Both the position numbers and the translations under genes were made by a program. A DNA stretch of 62,947 nucleotides from Selenomonadaceae bacterium (GTDB lineage Bacteria; Bacillota; Negativicutes; Selenomonadales; Selenomonadaceae), in NCBI GenBank assembly GCA_017428215.1, contig JAFRRH010000037.1:1-62947 (forward strand). Direction: 5' to 3'. Of this stretch, positions 1-8,950 are shown piece after piece. How positions within the stretch are numbered: the first letter of the stretch is position 1; every line of letters starts with the position of its first letter. Below the pieces are notes generated by a model. The model saw only the letters and a program-made list of their open reading frames with translations, did not search any database and was not told the origin of the DNA.

Positions 1-312
1 CGCCTTAACCATTTCATAGTGCAAGAAATTCGGGGTGGCAATGTCAACGACTTCGACGCCGTCTTCGCGCTTAGCCTCTTCTGCAATCATTGTTTTGTAG
101 TCGGGATAGAGACGATCTTTATCGACGCCGAGATTAACGCCAAACTCAACATTGCGAGCAGGATCCACGTCGAAAGCACCGCAGACGAGTTTGAACGCCG
201 TATTGTCATACAACGCGCCACGACGATGTTTCGGACCCACGTTAGCCGTTCTGCCGCCGCCAATCATGCCCCAACGAAGAGGACGCTCGATTTTCTTTTC
301 ACCGATCAACAT
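1..312 (-). CDS. Gfo/Idh/MocA family oxidoreductase, N-terminal part
   Basis: The complement reads from an ATG at 312 without a stop to the left edge (104 codons), so the gene is cut by the window. The first residues run MLIGEKKIERPLRWGMIGGG, i.e. a beta strand followed by a G-G-G nucleotide-binding loop near residues 16-20, and further on comes VVDIATPN near residue 93; this is the Rossmann NAD(P) domain pattern of the Gfo/Idh/MocA sugar dehydrogenase family. An AGGAG sits about 9 bases upstream of the ATG, which supports the start. Substrate cannot be told from this fragment; inositol-, hexose- or amino-sugar dehydrogenases are all possible. It is divergent from the sensor kinase at 533. 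Confidence 0.8.
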   Translation of the reverse strand, partial: MLIGEKKIERPLRWGMIGGGRTANVGPKHRRGALYDNTAFKLVCGAFDVDPARNVEFGVNLGVDKDRLYPDYKTMIAEEAKREDGVEVVDIATPNFLHYEMVKA

Positions 313-442
313 TTTGAAAAACTCCTTTCTTTTTGAAACGCCGTTAATATTTTTGATGGCTGAATCATACTCGACGAGAGGGTTTTCAACAATTAGCCAA
401 ACTGTTCAAAAGTTAACCAATCCTGCTCAAATGCGACGGATG

Positions 443-471
443 TACTTTTTAAAAATACCGCTTGCTATATT
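443..471 (+). promoter_or_regulatory. possible extended -10 promoter for the sensor kinase operon
   Basis: TATATT at 466-471 is preceded by TG one base upstream (TGCTATATT), an extended -10 arrangement about 60 bases before the kinase start. No good -35 box is seen at the right distance, so this is weak. The stretch 313-532 between the two divergent genes otherwise shows nothing recognisable. Confidence 0.3.
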
Positions 472-532
472 AGGGCAATTCTAATAAAATCTGCGCGGAA
501 ATTAAATTCCTTAAAAGGCGTGAGGTTCTAAT

Positions 533-3500
533 ATGGAAGAAAAAAATTCAAGGGCAGATAAAAAAGGTAGACGAACAATTTCAGTGGCGATTGTCGGCGG
601 CGCGATAATTGCTGTGCTTTTAATTTTTTCGACGCTGTGGATAAATCAGCGAACGCAGAGTGACACGAAAGCAACAGTTCATTCCGTTAGTAGAATTTAT
701 TTGCGCGAGCTAACTGACCGCCGCGAACAAGTCATTCAAGCTTGGCTGAAACGAACAGTCGATAAAATAAATTCCGCGCCAAAACTTTTGGTTGCTACAG
801 ACTTGCAAAGTGTAGAAACTTTAAGCGCGTTTCTCGACAAAGTTAAGTTAGCCAATAACGTAGACCAAGTTGCTTTTGTCAACGTTAACGGCGCAATTTT
901 CACGCCGGAGGGAGCTGTCGACGCGGAAAAATATTCTTTTGCTAAGGAAAACGTTAAAGAGCCGAAAATTTTTACCGGCGAGGAAATCGTTTCAATAATC
1001 GTGCCTGTCGAGGGCGTGACTTTTCAAGGCGTGCCGATTAAAAGTTGTTTTGCGCAGGTTAACGTTGTAACTTTGCTGGACGGAATTTTGATTGAGACGA
1101 CGCCCGTTGAGAGGACTTTTTTTAATCTGTACAAAGCTGATGGCGAATCGTTGACGGGTTGGGTGCTTGCCGATAAAGACAGCGGGACAAATCTTTTTAC
1201 CGCGCTAGACGAGGCAACTTTTGATGAAGGCTATTCTAAGGAGCAAGTAATTGATGACTTTGAAAACTCGCAACAGGGCATAGTGTCGTTCAATCATAAC
1301 GGCGACAGAGAATCATTATTTTATCAACCGGTCAAAGGTACGGGCTGGATGCTTTCCTATTTGATTCGCGAGGAAAAATTAGCAGAAGAAATTTCAGCTG
1401 TAACATCGGGCATTCGCAACCGTTCAACATTGCAAACATTTTTAACAGTCGTAGCATTACTTATACTATTCGCGCTGATAATTTCACAGACGCGCAAAAA
1501 TACACAACTTTTGCACCAGAAAAATTTAGCCGAGACGGAAAGCCGAATCAAGCAGGAAAGTATGGAAGAAAAACTCCGCTTGCAGACGCAATTACTTGAC
1601 GAGGAACGGCGGCGGCTAAGACAAAGCGGAATGATTCAGGCGTTAACGGTGGATTATCGAATAGTCTATCATTTAAATCTTGATTCGGATGAGGCAGTTT
1701 GTTATCGCGTCGCGCCGGAGATAACTGCTTTATTAAAACGCAAGCAAAGTGACGTTGTAAACTTCCAGGCGGCAATGAAAGATTATGTTCGCGAATACGT
1801 TGCACCGAATGACCGCGAAGAACTTTTGAACTTTATTAAGCCGGAAAATATTCGTGCCCGCCTTGCCAACGAGGAAATTATTTCGCATCGCTACGTTATG
1901 TTTAGATTTAGCGAAGAACATTTTATGATGTTGCGCATTGCGCGTATTGACGAGGGACTTAAAGAAGTTTGCATTGGTTTTGCCAACGTTGACGAAGAAA
2001 CGCGGGAAACTTTAGCGCGTAATCAGGAATTGGCAGAGGCTCTTGCGCAAGCTCAACACGCTAATGCCTCCAAGACAACTTTCCTTTCCAACATGAGCCA
2101 CGACATACGAACGCCCATGAACGCGATTATTGGCTTTACGTCAATGGCATTGCGCCACTTTGAAAATCGCACGCAGGTTAAAGATTCGTTGGAAAAAGTT
2201 TTGTCGTCAAGTAATCATTTGCTCGGCTTGATTAATGATATTCTCGACATGAGCCGCATTGAAAGCGGGCGCGTTGAAGTCGCTGAACAAGAGTGCAACC
2301 TTTCCGACCTTATCCACAATCTAATACATATTATCCAGCCGCAAGTCACCGCTAAGCAACAGAAATTTCATATTGACGCCTTTAAAGTTAAAAACGAAGA
2401 TGTTTACGCCGACCAACTCAAGATTAATCAAGTGCTGATAAATATTTTGAGCAATGCCGTTAAATACACGCCGTCAACTGGTTCGATTTTCTTCCGCATT
2501 TCTCAATACGAATCCGAAATTCCCGGTTGTGCAAAATACGAATTCCGAATTAAAGACAACGGTTTAGGCATGAGCAAGGAATTTTTAAAGCACGTGTTCG
2601 ACGCCTTTGAACGCGAGGAGACTTCAACGAAGAGCGGCATTCAAGGCACGGGGCTTGGCATGTCGATAACTAAAAAAATGGTTGAGCTTATGGGCGGCGA
2701 CATTTACGTTGAGAGCGAAAAAGATAAAGGCTCCGAATTCACCGTAACTTTGGATTTGAAGTTGCAACATAAAGTTAAACAAATCCCTATTCAAGAACTC
2801 AATAATCTGCGTGCTTTGATTGTAGACGACGACTTTAATACTTGCGAATCCGTGACGACTATGCTTAAGCAAATGGGTATGCGTTCAGAGTGGACGACTT
2901 CGCCGCGTGAAGCTGTCTTCCGCGCAGGCAGGGCACTTGACGACGACCCGTTCAGCGCGTATATCGTCGATTGGCTAATGCCCGACCAAAACGGCATTGA
3001 AACTGTTCGCCAAATTCGCCGCGTCGTCGGAAATACTGCGCCTGTAATTATCTTGACGGCTTACGATTATTCCGACATAGAGCAGGAAGCTAAAGCGGCA
3101 GGCGTTACGACTTTTTGCACTAAGCCGTTGTTCATGTCCGATTTGAAAAATGCACTGTCACGGGCGATAAGCGGGCGCGAGGAAAATAATAAACACGACG
3201 ACTTATCCTCGACGAATTTTGACGGCAAGCGCGTTTTGTTGGTTGAGGATATTGAAGTTAATCGCGAAATTGCAAAGGCGATTCTTACCGAGATTGGGCT
3301 TGACGTTGAGGACGCGGGCGACGGCTCCGACGCGGTTAAAATGTTCAATGATTCGCCGCCGAATCACTACGATATAATTTTAATGGATGTGCAAATGCCG
3401 GTTATGAACGGCTACGACGCCACGAAAAATATCCGCGCCCTAAATCGCATGGACGCACATACCGTTCCGATTGTCGCGATGACAGCAAACGCTTTCGAGG

Positions 3501-3601
3501 AAGATAAAGAAAACGCTCTTAAATGCGGTATGAACGACCACCTTGCCAAGCCGCTTGATATTCCGAAATTACTTGAGACGCTTAATAAATATCTAAAGTG
3601 A
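533..3601 (+). CDS. membrane-bound hybrid sensor histidine kinase with two receiver domains
   Basis: 1022 residues. Two membrane segments (about residues 17-37 and 302-322) enclose an extracytoplasmic sensor region of Cache-like size. After a coiled coil (325-360) and a PAS-sized segment comes the HisKA dimerisation/phosphoacceptor motif SNMSHDIRTPMN with His523, then an ATPase domain with DNGLGMS and GTGLGMSI boxes. Two receiver domains follow, with probable phospho-acceptors Asp813 (VDWLMPDQNG) and Asp952 (MDVQMPVMNG), the second ending in the usual Lys near the C-terminus. There is no output domain, so phosphate probably goes to a separate partner or acts inside the protein. The next gene begins 10 bases after the stop, so the kinase may be co-transcribed with the glycosyltransferase genes. 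Signal unknown. Confidence 0.92.
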   Translation: MEEKNSRADKKGRRTISVAIVGGAIIAVLLIFSTLWINQRTQSDTKATVHSVSRIYLRELTDRREQVIQAWLKRTVDKINSAPKLLVATDLQSVETLSAFLDKVKLANNVDQVAFVNVNGAIFTPEGAVDAEKYSFAKENVKEPKIFTGEEIVSIIVPVEGVTFQGVPIKSCFAQVNVVTLLDGILIETTPVERTFFNLYKADGESLTGWVLADKDSGTNLFTALDEATFDEGYSKEQVIDDFENSQQGIVSFNHNGDRESLFYQPVKGTGWMLSYLIREEKLAEEISAVTSGIRNRSTLQTFLTVVALLILFALIISQTRKNTQLLHQKNLAETESRIKQESMEEKLRLQTQLLDEERRRLRQSGMIQALTVDYRIVYHLNLDSDEAVCYRVAPEITALLKRKQSDVVNFQAAMKDYVREYVAPNDREELLNFIKPENIRARLANEEIISHRYVMFRFSEEHFMMLRIARIDEGLKEVCIGFANVDEETRETLARNQELAEALAQAQHANASKTTFLSNMSHDIRTPMNAIIGFTSMALRHFENRTQVKDSLEKVLSSSNHLLGLINDILDMSRIESGRVEVAEQECNLSDLIHNLIHIIQPQVTAKQQKFHIDAFKVKNEDVYADQLKINQVLINILSNAVKYTPSTGSIFFRISQYESEIPGCAKYEFRIKDNGLGMSKEFLKHVFDAFEREETSTKSGIQGTGLGMSITKKMVELMGGDIYVESEKDKGSEFTVTLDLKLQHKVKQIPIQELNNLRALIVDDDFNTCESVTTMLKQMGMRSEWTTSPREAVFRAGRALDDDPFSAYIVDWLMPDQNGIETVRQIRRVVGNTAPVIILTAYDYSDIEQEAKAAGVTTFCTKPLFMSDLKNALSRAISGREENNKHDDLSSTNFDGKRVLLVEDIEVNREIAKAILTEIGLDVEDAGDGSDAVKMFNDSPPNHYDIILMDVQMPVMNGYDATKNIRALNRMDAHTVPIVAMTANAFEEDKENALKCGMNDHLAKPLDIPKLLETLNKYLK

Positions 3602-3611
3602 GGCGAAAAAT

Positions 3612-5093
3612 TTGTATATCCCGCGAATACTCCTTTGCGGCAACGTGAAAAAATTTTTGAGCTTAAATGTTGAAGTCATCGGCTTGATAAAATTCAGAGG
3701 CGCGGCGGAACGCGGAGAATTTATCGTACCAAATAATGCGGCAGTTGCTAATAGTTTCAGGCTTAACGAGACGGACTTTAAAATTTTTATTAACGGTGTG
3801 GAAATTTCTGCCGACAATCTGCGCGGACTGCTGGAAACTTCAGCGGATTACATTGTCTTTGAAAATCACGACGAATATCTTTTGCGTTTCCGTGAACTTT
3901 ACGCGCTCAAGCTAATTGACAGAGTTATCACGGCGACGACGCTTCTAAATTACGCGACGGATAATTTTTTTTCGCTTAATAATGCTATACAAATTTTTAA
4001 GCTGATTAATAAGCAACGGGTGCTTGACGTTGACGGCTACTTTATCAAGAACGATTACTACATGTTCCCCGACCTGAATCACAAAATCGCGGGTGTTATC
4101 GGCGTCGAGTATCATTTCTACAAAGAAACTTATCCTACGCTTGCCGACGCTCGCTTTAAATTTTTTGACGCGCTTTTACTTACTAAAGAACGCTCGCCCG
4201 CTGAATTTATCGACATTTTAATTGATACCGACGCTTTGACGGAAAATATATGGGCTTTTGTAAGGAAAAATTCCGCGCTTGAAAGTTTTTTAGCCGCTAA
4301 TGAATCTGCCTTTGAAAAAATTTCGCGTTTTCCTGCCGTCAATGGCAACTGGGTTTTACTTAAAAAATTTGTCCGCGCAGATTTTAAAATTTACGTCGTA
4401 ACACACAAAGACGTTAAACTTTCCAAGCTACCCAAAGGCTACGAAATTATTCACGCCGGTCACGCGCAAGCTAAAGAAAATTTTGGTTATATCGGCGACG
4501 ATACGGGCGACAATATTAGCCACTTAAATCTTTATCTGAACGAAATCACCGCGCTTTATTGGCTTTGGAAGAATACGCGCCAAGATTTTATTGGGTTCGT
4601 GCATTACCGCAGATTTTTTACGACGGACGGGAAAAATTTTCTGTCGATGGACGAGGCTAAAAAAATCCTACGCGAATCTGATATAATTGTTAACGGTTGC
4701 GAATACGGATACATTGCTTTGCGCGACTGGAAAGCCGTTTTAAGCACGCGACAACTTGCCGAACACGTCATCAACACGATAAGAAAATATATCGCGCTCC
4801 GCCAGCCCGATTATCTTGCCACTTTTGACAGAGTTAATAATAGTTTTGGCGTCTTTTGCTACGAAATTTTTATTACGCGACGCGAAATTTTTAATGCTTA
4901 TTGCGAATGGCTTTTTTCATTTATAATCGACGCGACAGAAGAAATTTTATCGACAACTGATATTGCAAGCTCTGACGACCCGCGTATTTATCGGGCGATT
5001 AGTTTTACTGCTGAACATTTAATGACCGTTTGGCTGATTAAAAACCGTCTGCGCATTAAAACTTTGCCGATTATTTTCCGAAATGATGTTTAA
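3612..5093 (+). CDS. DUF4422-type glycosyltransferase with extra N-terminal domain
   Basis: 493 residues from a TTG start placed about 8 bases after GAGGCG. The C-terminal half (from about 255) starts KIYVVTHKDVKL and contains GHAQAKENFGYIGDD, LYLNEITALYWLWKN and IGFVHYRRFF, the pattern of the DUF4422 glycosyltransferase family (PF14393), which adds sugars to cell-surface glycans. The first 250 residues (beginning YIPRILLCG, later TKERSPAEFIDILIDTDAL) are shared with the next gene but I do not recognise them. No signal peptide or membrane segment, so it probably acts on the cytoplasmic face. It is the upstream copy of a tandem duplication with the gene at 5107. Acceptor and donor sugar unknown. 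Confidence 0.82.
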   Translation: MYIPRILLCGNVKKFLSLNVEVIGLIKFRGAAERGEFIVPNNAAVANSFRLNETDFKIFINGVEISADNLRGLLETSADYIVFENHDEYLLRFRELYALKLIDRVITATTLLNYATDNFFSLNNAIQIFKLINKQRVLDVDGYFIKNDYYMFPDLNHKIAGVIGVEYHFYKETYPTLADARFKFFDALLLTKERSPAEFIDILIDTDALTENIWAFVRKNSALESFLAANESAFEKISRFPAVNGNWVLLKKFVRADFKIYVVTHKDVKLSKLPKGYEIIHAGHAQAKENFGYIGDDTGDNISHLNLYLNEITALYWLWKNTRQDFIGFVHYRRFFTTDGKNFLSMDEAKKILRESDIIVNGCEYGYIALRDWKAVLSTRQLAEHVINTIRKYIALRQPDYLATFDRVNNSFGVFCYEIFITRREIFNAYCEWLFSFIIDATEEILSTTDIASSDDPRIYRAISFTAEHLMTVWLIKNRLRIKTLPIIFRNDV

Positions 5094-5106
5094 GGGGGTG
5101 ATAAAT

Positions 5107-6630
5107 TTGTATATTCCACGAATACTTTTATGCGGCGATTTGAAAAAATTTTTAGCGGCGACGCAAGGGCGCACGATTGATATTTTAGGACAAATTTCTT
5201 TCAATGGCGCGGCAGAACGCGGAGAATTTCGGATATTTAAATGGATTAGCGATTTAGATAAATTGCCTTTCAATGAAGCGGATTTCCATATTTTTTTAGA
5301 CGGCAAAGAAATTTCTTGCAATGCACTAAAAAAAATTATGGACACGGCGGCAGATTATATCGTATTTGAAACCGATGAGGAAATTACTTGCCGGTTTAAC
5401 GAACTTTATCAGCTCGGTTTGTTTGATAGATTTATTACCCAAGAAACTTTAATGAAATACGCGGCGGATAATTTTTACTCGCTAAAAAATAATTCAAACT
5501 TAATTAATCTTCTTTGCGAACAAAAAATTTCTCGTCTGCTTGACTTTGATAATTTTCTTGCCAAAAACGATTTTTTTTATGACGAATTCAACATTGAAGC
5601 TGAAGCCGTAGATAAAAATTATTTCGCTAAAAAATTTCCCGTCGTCGAAAATATTTATAAAAAAATTTACTCGTCCCTCGATGAATGCCGTTTTAAAAAT
5701 TATGATGCGCTACTTTTAACTAAAGAACGAACACCAGCTGAATTTATCGACATTTTAATTGACACCGACGCCTTATCAGAAAAAATTTTTGCGTTCGTAA
5801 GGAAAAATTCCGCACTTGAAAGTTTTTTAGCAGATAATGAACGCGCCTTTGAAAAAATTTCGCGCTTTCCTGCCGTCAACGGCAACTGGATTTTTATAAA
5901 AAAATTTGTCCGCGCAGATTTTAAAATTTATGTCGTTACACACAAAGAAGTTAAATTGCCGACGCTCCCCAACGGCTACGAAATTATTCACGCGGGGCAC
6001 GCGCAAGCTAAAAAAGATTTTGGCTATCTCGGCGATGATTCCGGCGATAATATCAGCAATTTAAATCTCTATTTGAACGAAATAACCGCGCTTTATTGGA
6101 TTTGGAAAAATACTTCGCACGAAATTATTGGGCTTTGTCATTATAGGCGATTTTTTACCACCGACGGAAAAAATATTTTGACCGAAGCTAAAGCGAGGGA
6201 AATCCTGCGCGGCTATGACGTGATTGTTGTTAAGGGGAAATTTTTTCCTTTAACGCAACACTCCTTGAAATCTGCCGTTTGTGGCGACGAACTTAATAAT
6301 TTTGTCGAAAAAATTTTCCGTGAGCATATTAGTCGCAAACAACCTGATTATCTCGATGCTTTTGATTACGTTTCTAGCAGTTATGCCGAATTTATGTACG
6401 AAATGTTCATTACGCGCCGCAAAATTTTTAATTCCTATTGCGAATGGCTCTTTTCTTTTATTGTTGACGTTACGAAGGAAGTTCTTACTAAAACAAATAT
6501 CGCCGAAATTAATAATTCAAGAAAAAAACGTGTCGTCGGACTTATTTCCGAACGTTTGATGACAGTTTGGCTGATTAAAAACTGCCTTAAGATTAAAACT
6601 TTGACAATTATCTTCCGAAATAATATCTAG
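5107..6630 (+). CDS. DUF4422-type glycosyltransferase, tandem paralogue
   Basis: About 507 residues. An in-frame ATG at 5083 exists, but AGGGGGTG at 5094-5101 followed by TTG at 5107 gives the same MYIPRILLCG start as the upstream paralogue, so I choose TTG. Domain order is the same: an unrecognised N-terminal module with TKERTPAEFIDILIDTDAL and AVNGNW, then a C-terminal DUF4422 domain with KIYVVTHKEVKL, GHAQAKKDFGYLGDD and IGLCHYRRFF. The two proteins are near-identical in the central block and diverge towards both ends, as expected of an old duplication whose acceptor or donor specificity has drifted. The start lies 13 bases after the upstream stop, so translation is probably coupled. Confidence 0.8.
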   Translation: MYIPRILLCGDLKKFLAATQGRTIDILGQISFNGAAERGEFRIFKWISDLDKLPFNEADFHIFLDGKEISCNALKKIMDTAADYIVFETDEEITCRFNELYQLGLFDRFITQETLMKYAADNFYSLKNNSNLINLLCEQKISRLLDFDNFLAKNDFFYDEFNIEAEAVDKNYFAKKFPVVENIYKKIYSSLDECRFKNYDALLLTKERTPAEFIDILIDTDALSEKIFAFVRKNSALESFLADNERAFEKISRFPAVNGNWIFIKKFVRADFKIYVVTHKEVKLPTLPNGYEIIHAGHAQAKKDFGYLGDDSGDNISNLNLYLNEITALYWIWKNTSHEIIGLCHYRRFFTTDGKNILTEAKAREILRGYDVIVVKGKFFPLTQHSLKSAVCGDELNNFVEKIFREHISRKQPDYLDAFDYVSSSYAEFMYEMFITRRKIFNSYCEWLFSFIVDVTKEVLTKTNIAEINNSRKKRVVGLISERLMTVWLIKNCLKIKTLTIIFRNNI

Positions 6631-6642
6631 GAGGTGATTTTT

Positions 6643-7779
6643 ATGGCTAAAGTTCAGAAACGCGAACTTAATCAAGGCGATAAGAAAAAATTTTGGACAA
6701 ATGACATGGAAGCAATTATCGCGATAACGCTCGTGCTGATAATTCTTGGTACTATTAATGTTTTCAGCTCAAGTTTTATATTCGCGGAGGCTGAATTCGA
6801 TACGCCATATTTTTTTCTTAAACGACACGTAATAAACGTTTTTATCGGGCTAATTGCGTTCGGCGTGTGTTTTCACTTTGATTATCACGTTTGGCGGCGG
6901 TGGATTGTTGTAGTTTTAGGCTTTACAATTCTCGCATTAATAGCCGTTTTAATCGTCGGTCCCGTCGTAAATGGCGCAAAGCGTTGGTTGCCATTAGTTT
7001 TCGTGCAATTTCAACCGGCGGAATTGGCAAAACTCGTTTCGATAATGATTGCGGCGGCTTACATCGCTAACAAAATAAAATTACAGCGAAAACTCGAACT
7101 TATATCTGTACAAGCCGGTATCATTGGTATTTTATTCGCGTTGACGGAGCTTGAACCTGATATGGGCACCGCTTCCATAATTTTGGGTATTCCTGTAATA
7201 ATGATGATAATTTCAGGGCTTGAAAAGCGCGGAGTTTTAACCGTATGTGGCTTAGGTTTTGCTGCAATAGCCGCGTTGATTCTTAAAGAACCTTATCGCC
7301 TTGAACGATTGAAAATTACTTACGACCCGTGGTCAGATGCGCAGAATTACGGCTATCAAACTGTTCAATCGCTTTCGGCTATCGGTTCGGGCGAATTAAC
7401 CGGCATGGGGCTTGGCGTCGGCGTTTCCAAATACGATTATTTGCCTGAAGCTCACACGGACTTTGCTTTTGCGATTTTTTGTCAAGAAAATGGATTTTTG
7501 GGAGCGATTTTCGTATTTTTATTGTTCTCCGCGTTTGCAGTTTATGCTGCTCGCATTGCCAATAAAGCTAAGGACGAATACGGGCAAATTCTTTCAATGG
7601 GCATTATGATTCTTATCGTCGGTCAAGCAATAGCAAATTTGCTCATGGTCGGCGGATTAATTCCCGTTGTTGGCGTTCCGTTGCCTTTTATTAGTTATGG
7701 CGGCACTTCGCTTATTATAACTATGGCGGCGATTGGAATTTTGGTAAATATCGGCAAGCAAGGCGAGAAAAGTGGCTAA
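6643..7779 (+). CDS. rodA: RodA/FtsW/SpoVE family peptidoglycan glycosyltransferase
   Basis: 378 residues. The ATG at 6643 follows GGAGGTGA; an in-frame GTG at 6634 is part of that Shine-Dalgarno and is rejected. About ten hydrophobic segments fill residues 22-375. Family hallmarks are visible: FQPAELAKL in the first half and, near the C-terminus, GGLIPVVGVPLPFISYGGTS. SEDS proteins polymerise lipid II into glycan strands together with a class B penicillin-binding protein, in the elongasome or divisome. The short cytoplasmic N-terminus fits RodA somewhat better than FtsW, but the two cannot be separated with certainty. It lies 12 bases after a glycosyltransferase gene and overlaps the following acetyltransferase, an unusual setting. 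Confidence 0.88.
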   Translation: MAKVQKRELNQGDKKKFWTNDMEAIIAITLVLIILGTINVFSSSFIFAEAEFDTPYFFLKRHVINVFIGLIAFGVCFHFDYHVWRRWIVVVLGFTILALIAVLIVGPVVNGAKRWLPLVFVQFQPAELAKLVSIMIAAAYIANKIKLQRKLELISVQAGIIGILFALTELEPDMGTASIILGIPVIMMIISGLEKRGVLTVCGLGFAAIAALILKEPYRLERLKITYDPWSDAQNYGYQTVQSLSAIGSGELTGMGLGVGVSKYDYLPEAHTDFAFAIFCQENGFLGAIFVFLLFSAFAVYAARIANKAKDEYGQILSMGIMILIVGQAIANLLMVGGLIPVVGVPLPFISYGGTSLIITMAAIGILVNIGKQGEKSG

Positions 7780-8263
7780 AATCATGTATAAAATTCGCGA
7801 AATGAATCCCGAAGAATACGACGAACTTGAAAATTTTTTGTACGAGGCGATTTACATTCCCGAAGATACGCCAAAACCTCCGCGAAAAATTCTTGAACGT
7901 CCCGAACTGCAAGTTTACATAGAAAATTTCGGAACGCGGGCGGCGGATACTTGTTTTGTCTTCGAGATTGACGGAAAAATTGTCGGGGCGTGCTGGGCGC
8001 GAATAATGAACGACTACGGGCACATTGATAATCAAACTCCGTCGCTGGCACTGTCCGTTTTGAAAAATTTTCGGCGCAAAGGAATTGCACCCGCGCTGAT
8101 GAATAAACTCTGTTCACGTCTTGCCGAAAAAAATTTTAATCGCGTGTCGCTTGCTGTTCAAAAAGAAAATTTAGCGGCAGTTAAACTTTATCGCAGGTTG
8201 AATTTTGAAATAATTGACGAGCGCGGCGAAGAATTTCTTATGATTAAAGGATTGGAGGTTTAA
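7772..8263 (+). CDS. GNAT family N-acetyltransferase
   Basis: 163 residues from GTG at 7772, which overlaps the end of the SEDS gene by 8 bases and has AAGGCGAG upstream; an ATG at 7784 is the alternative. The GNAT fold is shown by the central LALSVLKNFRRKGIAPALMNKL, in which FRRKGIAPAL is the acetyl-CoA pyrophosphate-binding motif A (R/Q-x-x-G-x-G/A), and by the C-terminal ENLAAVKLYRRLNFEII, motif B. Acetyl acceptor unknown; in this neighbourhood a sugar amine or a peptide N-terminus would be reasonable guesses only. Co-directional with the flanking glycosyltransferases. Confidence 0.85.
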   Translation: MAKIMYKIREMNPEEYDELENFLYEAIYIPEDTPKPPRKILERPELQVYIENFGTRAADTCFVFEIDGKIVGACWARIMNDYGHIDNQTPSLALSVLKNFRRKGIAPALMNKLCSRLAEKNFNRVSLAVQKENLAAVKLYRRLNFEIIDERGEEFLMIKGLEV

Positions 8264-8265
8264 TC

Positions 8266-8949
8266 TTGCTTGACGATAAAAAAGTTACATTTATAACGTG
8301 CGTAAACAACGATTATTGGTATTCGGAGTGCCGACTTTATCTTGAACATTTAAAAATTCCAGACGGCATGACGGCGGAGTACATTGATATTCGCGACGCA
8401 AAATCTATGACTTCGGGCTACAATCGCGCTATGAAAAGTTCCGACGCCAAATATAAAATTTATCTGCACCAAGATACTTTCGTCGTAAATAAGAATTTAA
8501 TCGCCGATTTGCTGAAAATTTTTGCTGATAAATCTATTGGCGTCGTTGGAATGATTGGTTGCGTAAATTTGCCGTCAACGGGCGTTTGGTGGGACGCTAT
8601 GAGACCTTATGGACGAGTACTGCACGCTTGCGAGCCGGAAAGCGTCGTTGATTCGCATTGCAACGAGCCGGAAGGCGATTATCAAGTTGTTGAATCAGTT
8701 GACGGGCTTTTTTTGGCGACGCAATACGATTTGGAGTGGCGCGAGGATTTATTTGACGGCTGGCACCTTTACGACACGTCACTTTGTAAGGAAATGAGCC
8801 GCGCAGGCTATAAAGTGGCGATTCCGAATCAAGAAAAAGATTTTTGGTGCATACATTGCCCAAAAGAAAAGCCGCTTGACCCCAAATATCGCCGCTATCA
8901 GAAAATTTTTCTAAAAGAATACGGCGACGAATTAAATCCGGAGGTATAA
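8266..8949 (+). CDS. family 2-like glycosyltransferase (StrF-like domain)
   Basis: 227 residues from TTG at 8266, with GGAGG at 8254-8258. It starts with VTFITCVNNDYWY, then GYNRAMKSSDAKYKIYLHQD, a GT-A type fold with a YLHQDTF motif in the place of the DxD metal/sugar-nucleotide motif, and DGLFLATQYDL followed by DGWHLYDTSL. This combination is typical of the short glycosyltransferase-like proteins with a StrF-type domain found in glycan and flagellin-glycosylation clusters. No membrane segment. Translation is tightly linked to the upstream acetyltransferase (2-base gap) and to the downstream gene (1-base gap). Confidence 0.8.
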   Translation: MLDDKKVTFITCVNNDYWYSECRLYLEHLKIPDGMTAEYIDIRDAKSMTSGYNRAMKSSDAKYKIYLHQDTFVVNKNLIADLLKIFADKSIGVVGMIGCVNLPSTGVWWDAMRPYGRVLHACEPESVVDSHCNEPEGDYQVVESVDGLFLATQYDLEWREDLFDGWHLYDTSLCKEMSRAGYKVAIPNQEKDFWCIHCPKEKPLDPKYRRYQKIFLKEYGDELNPEV

Positions 8950-8950
8950 C

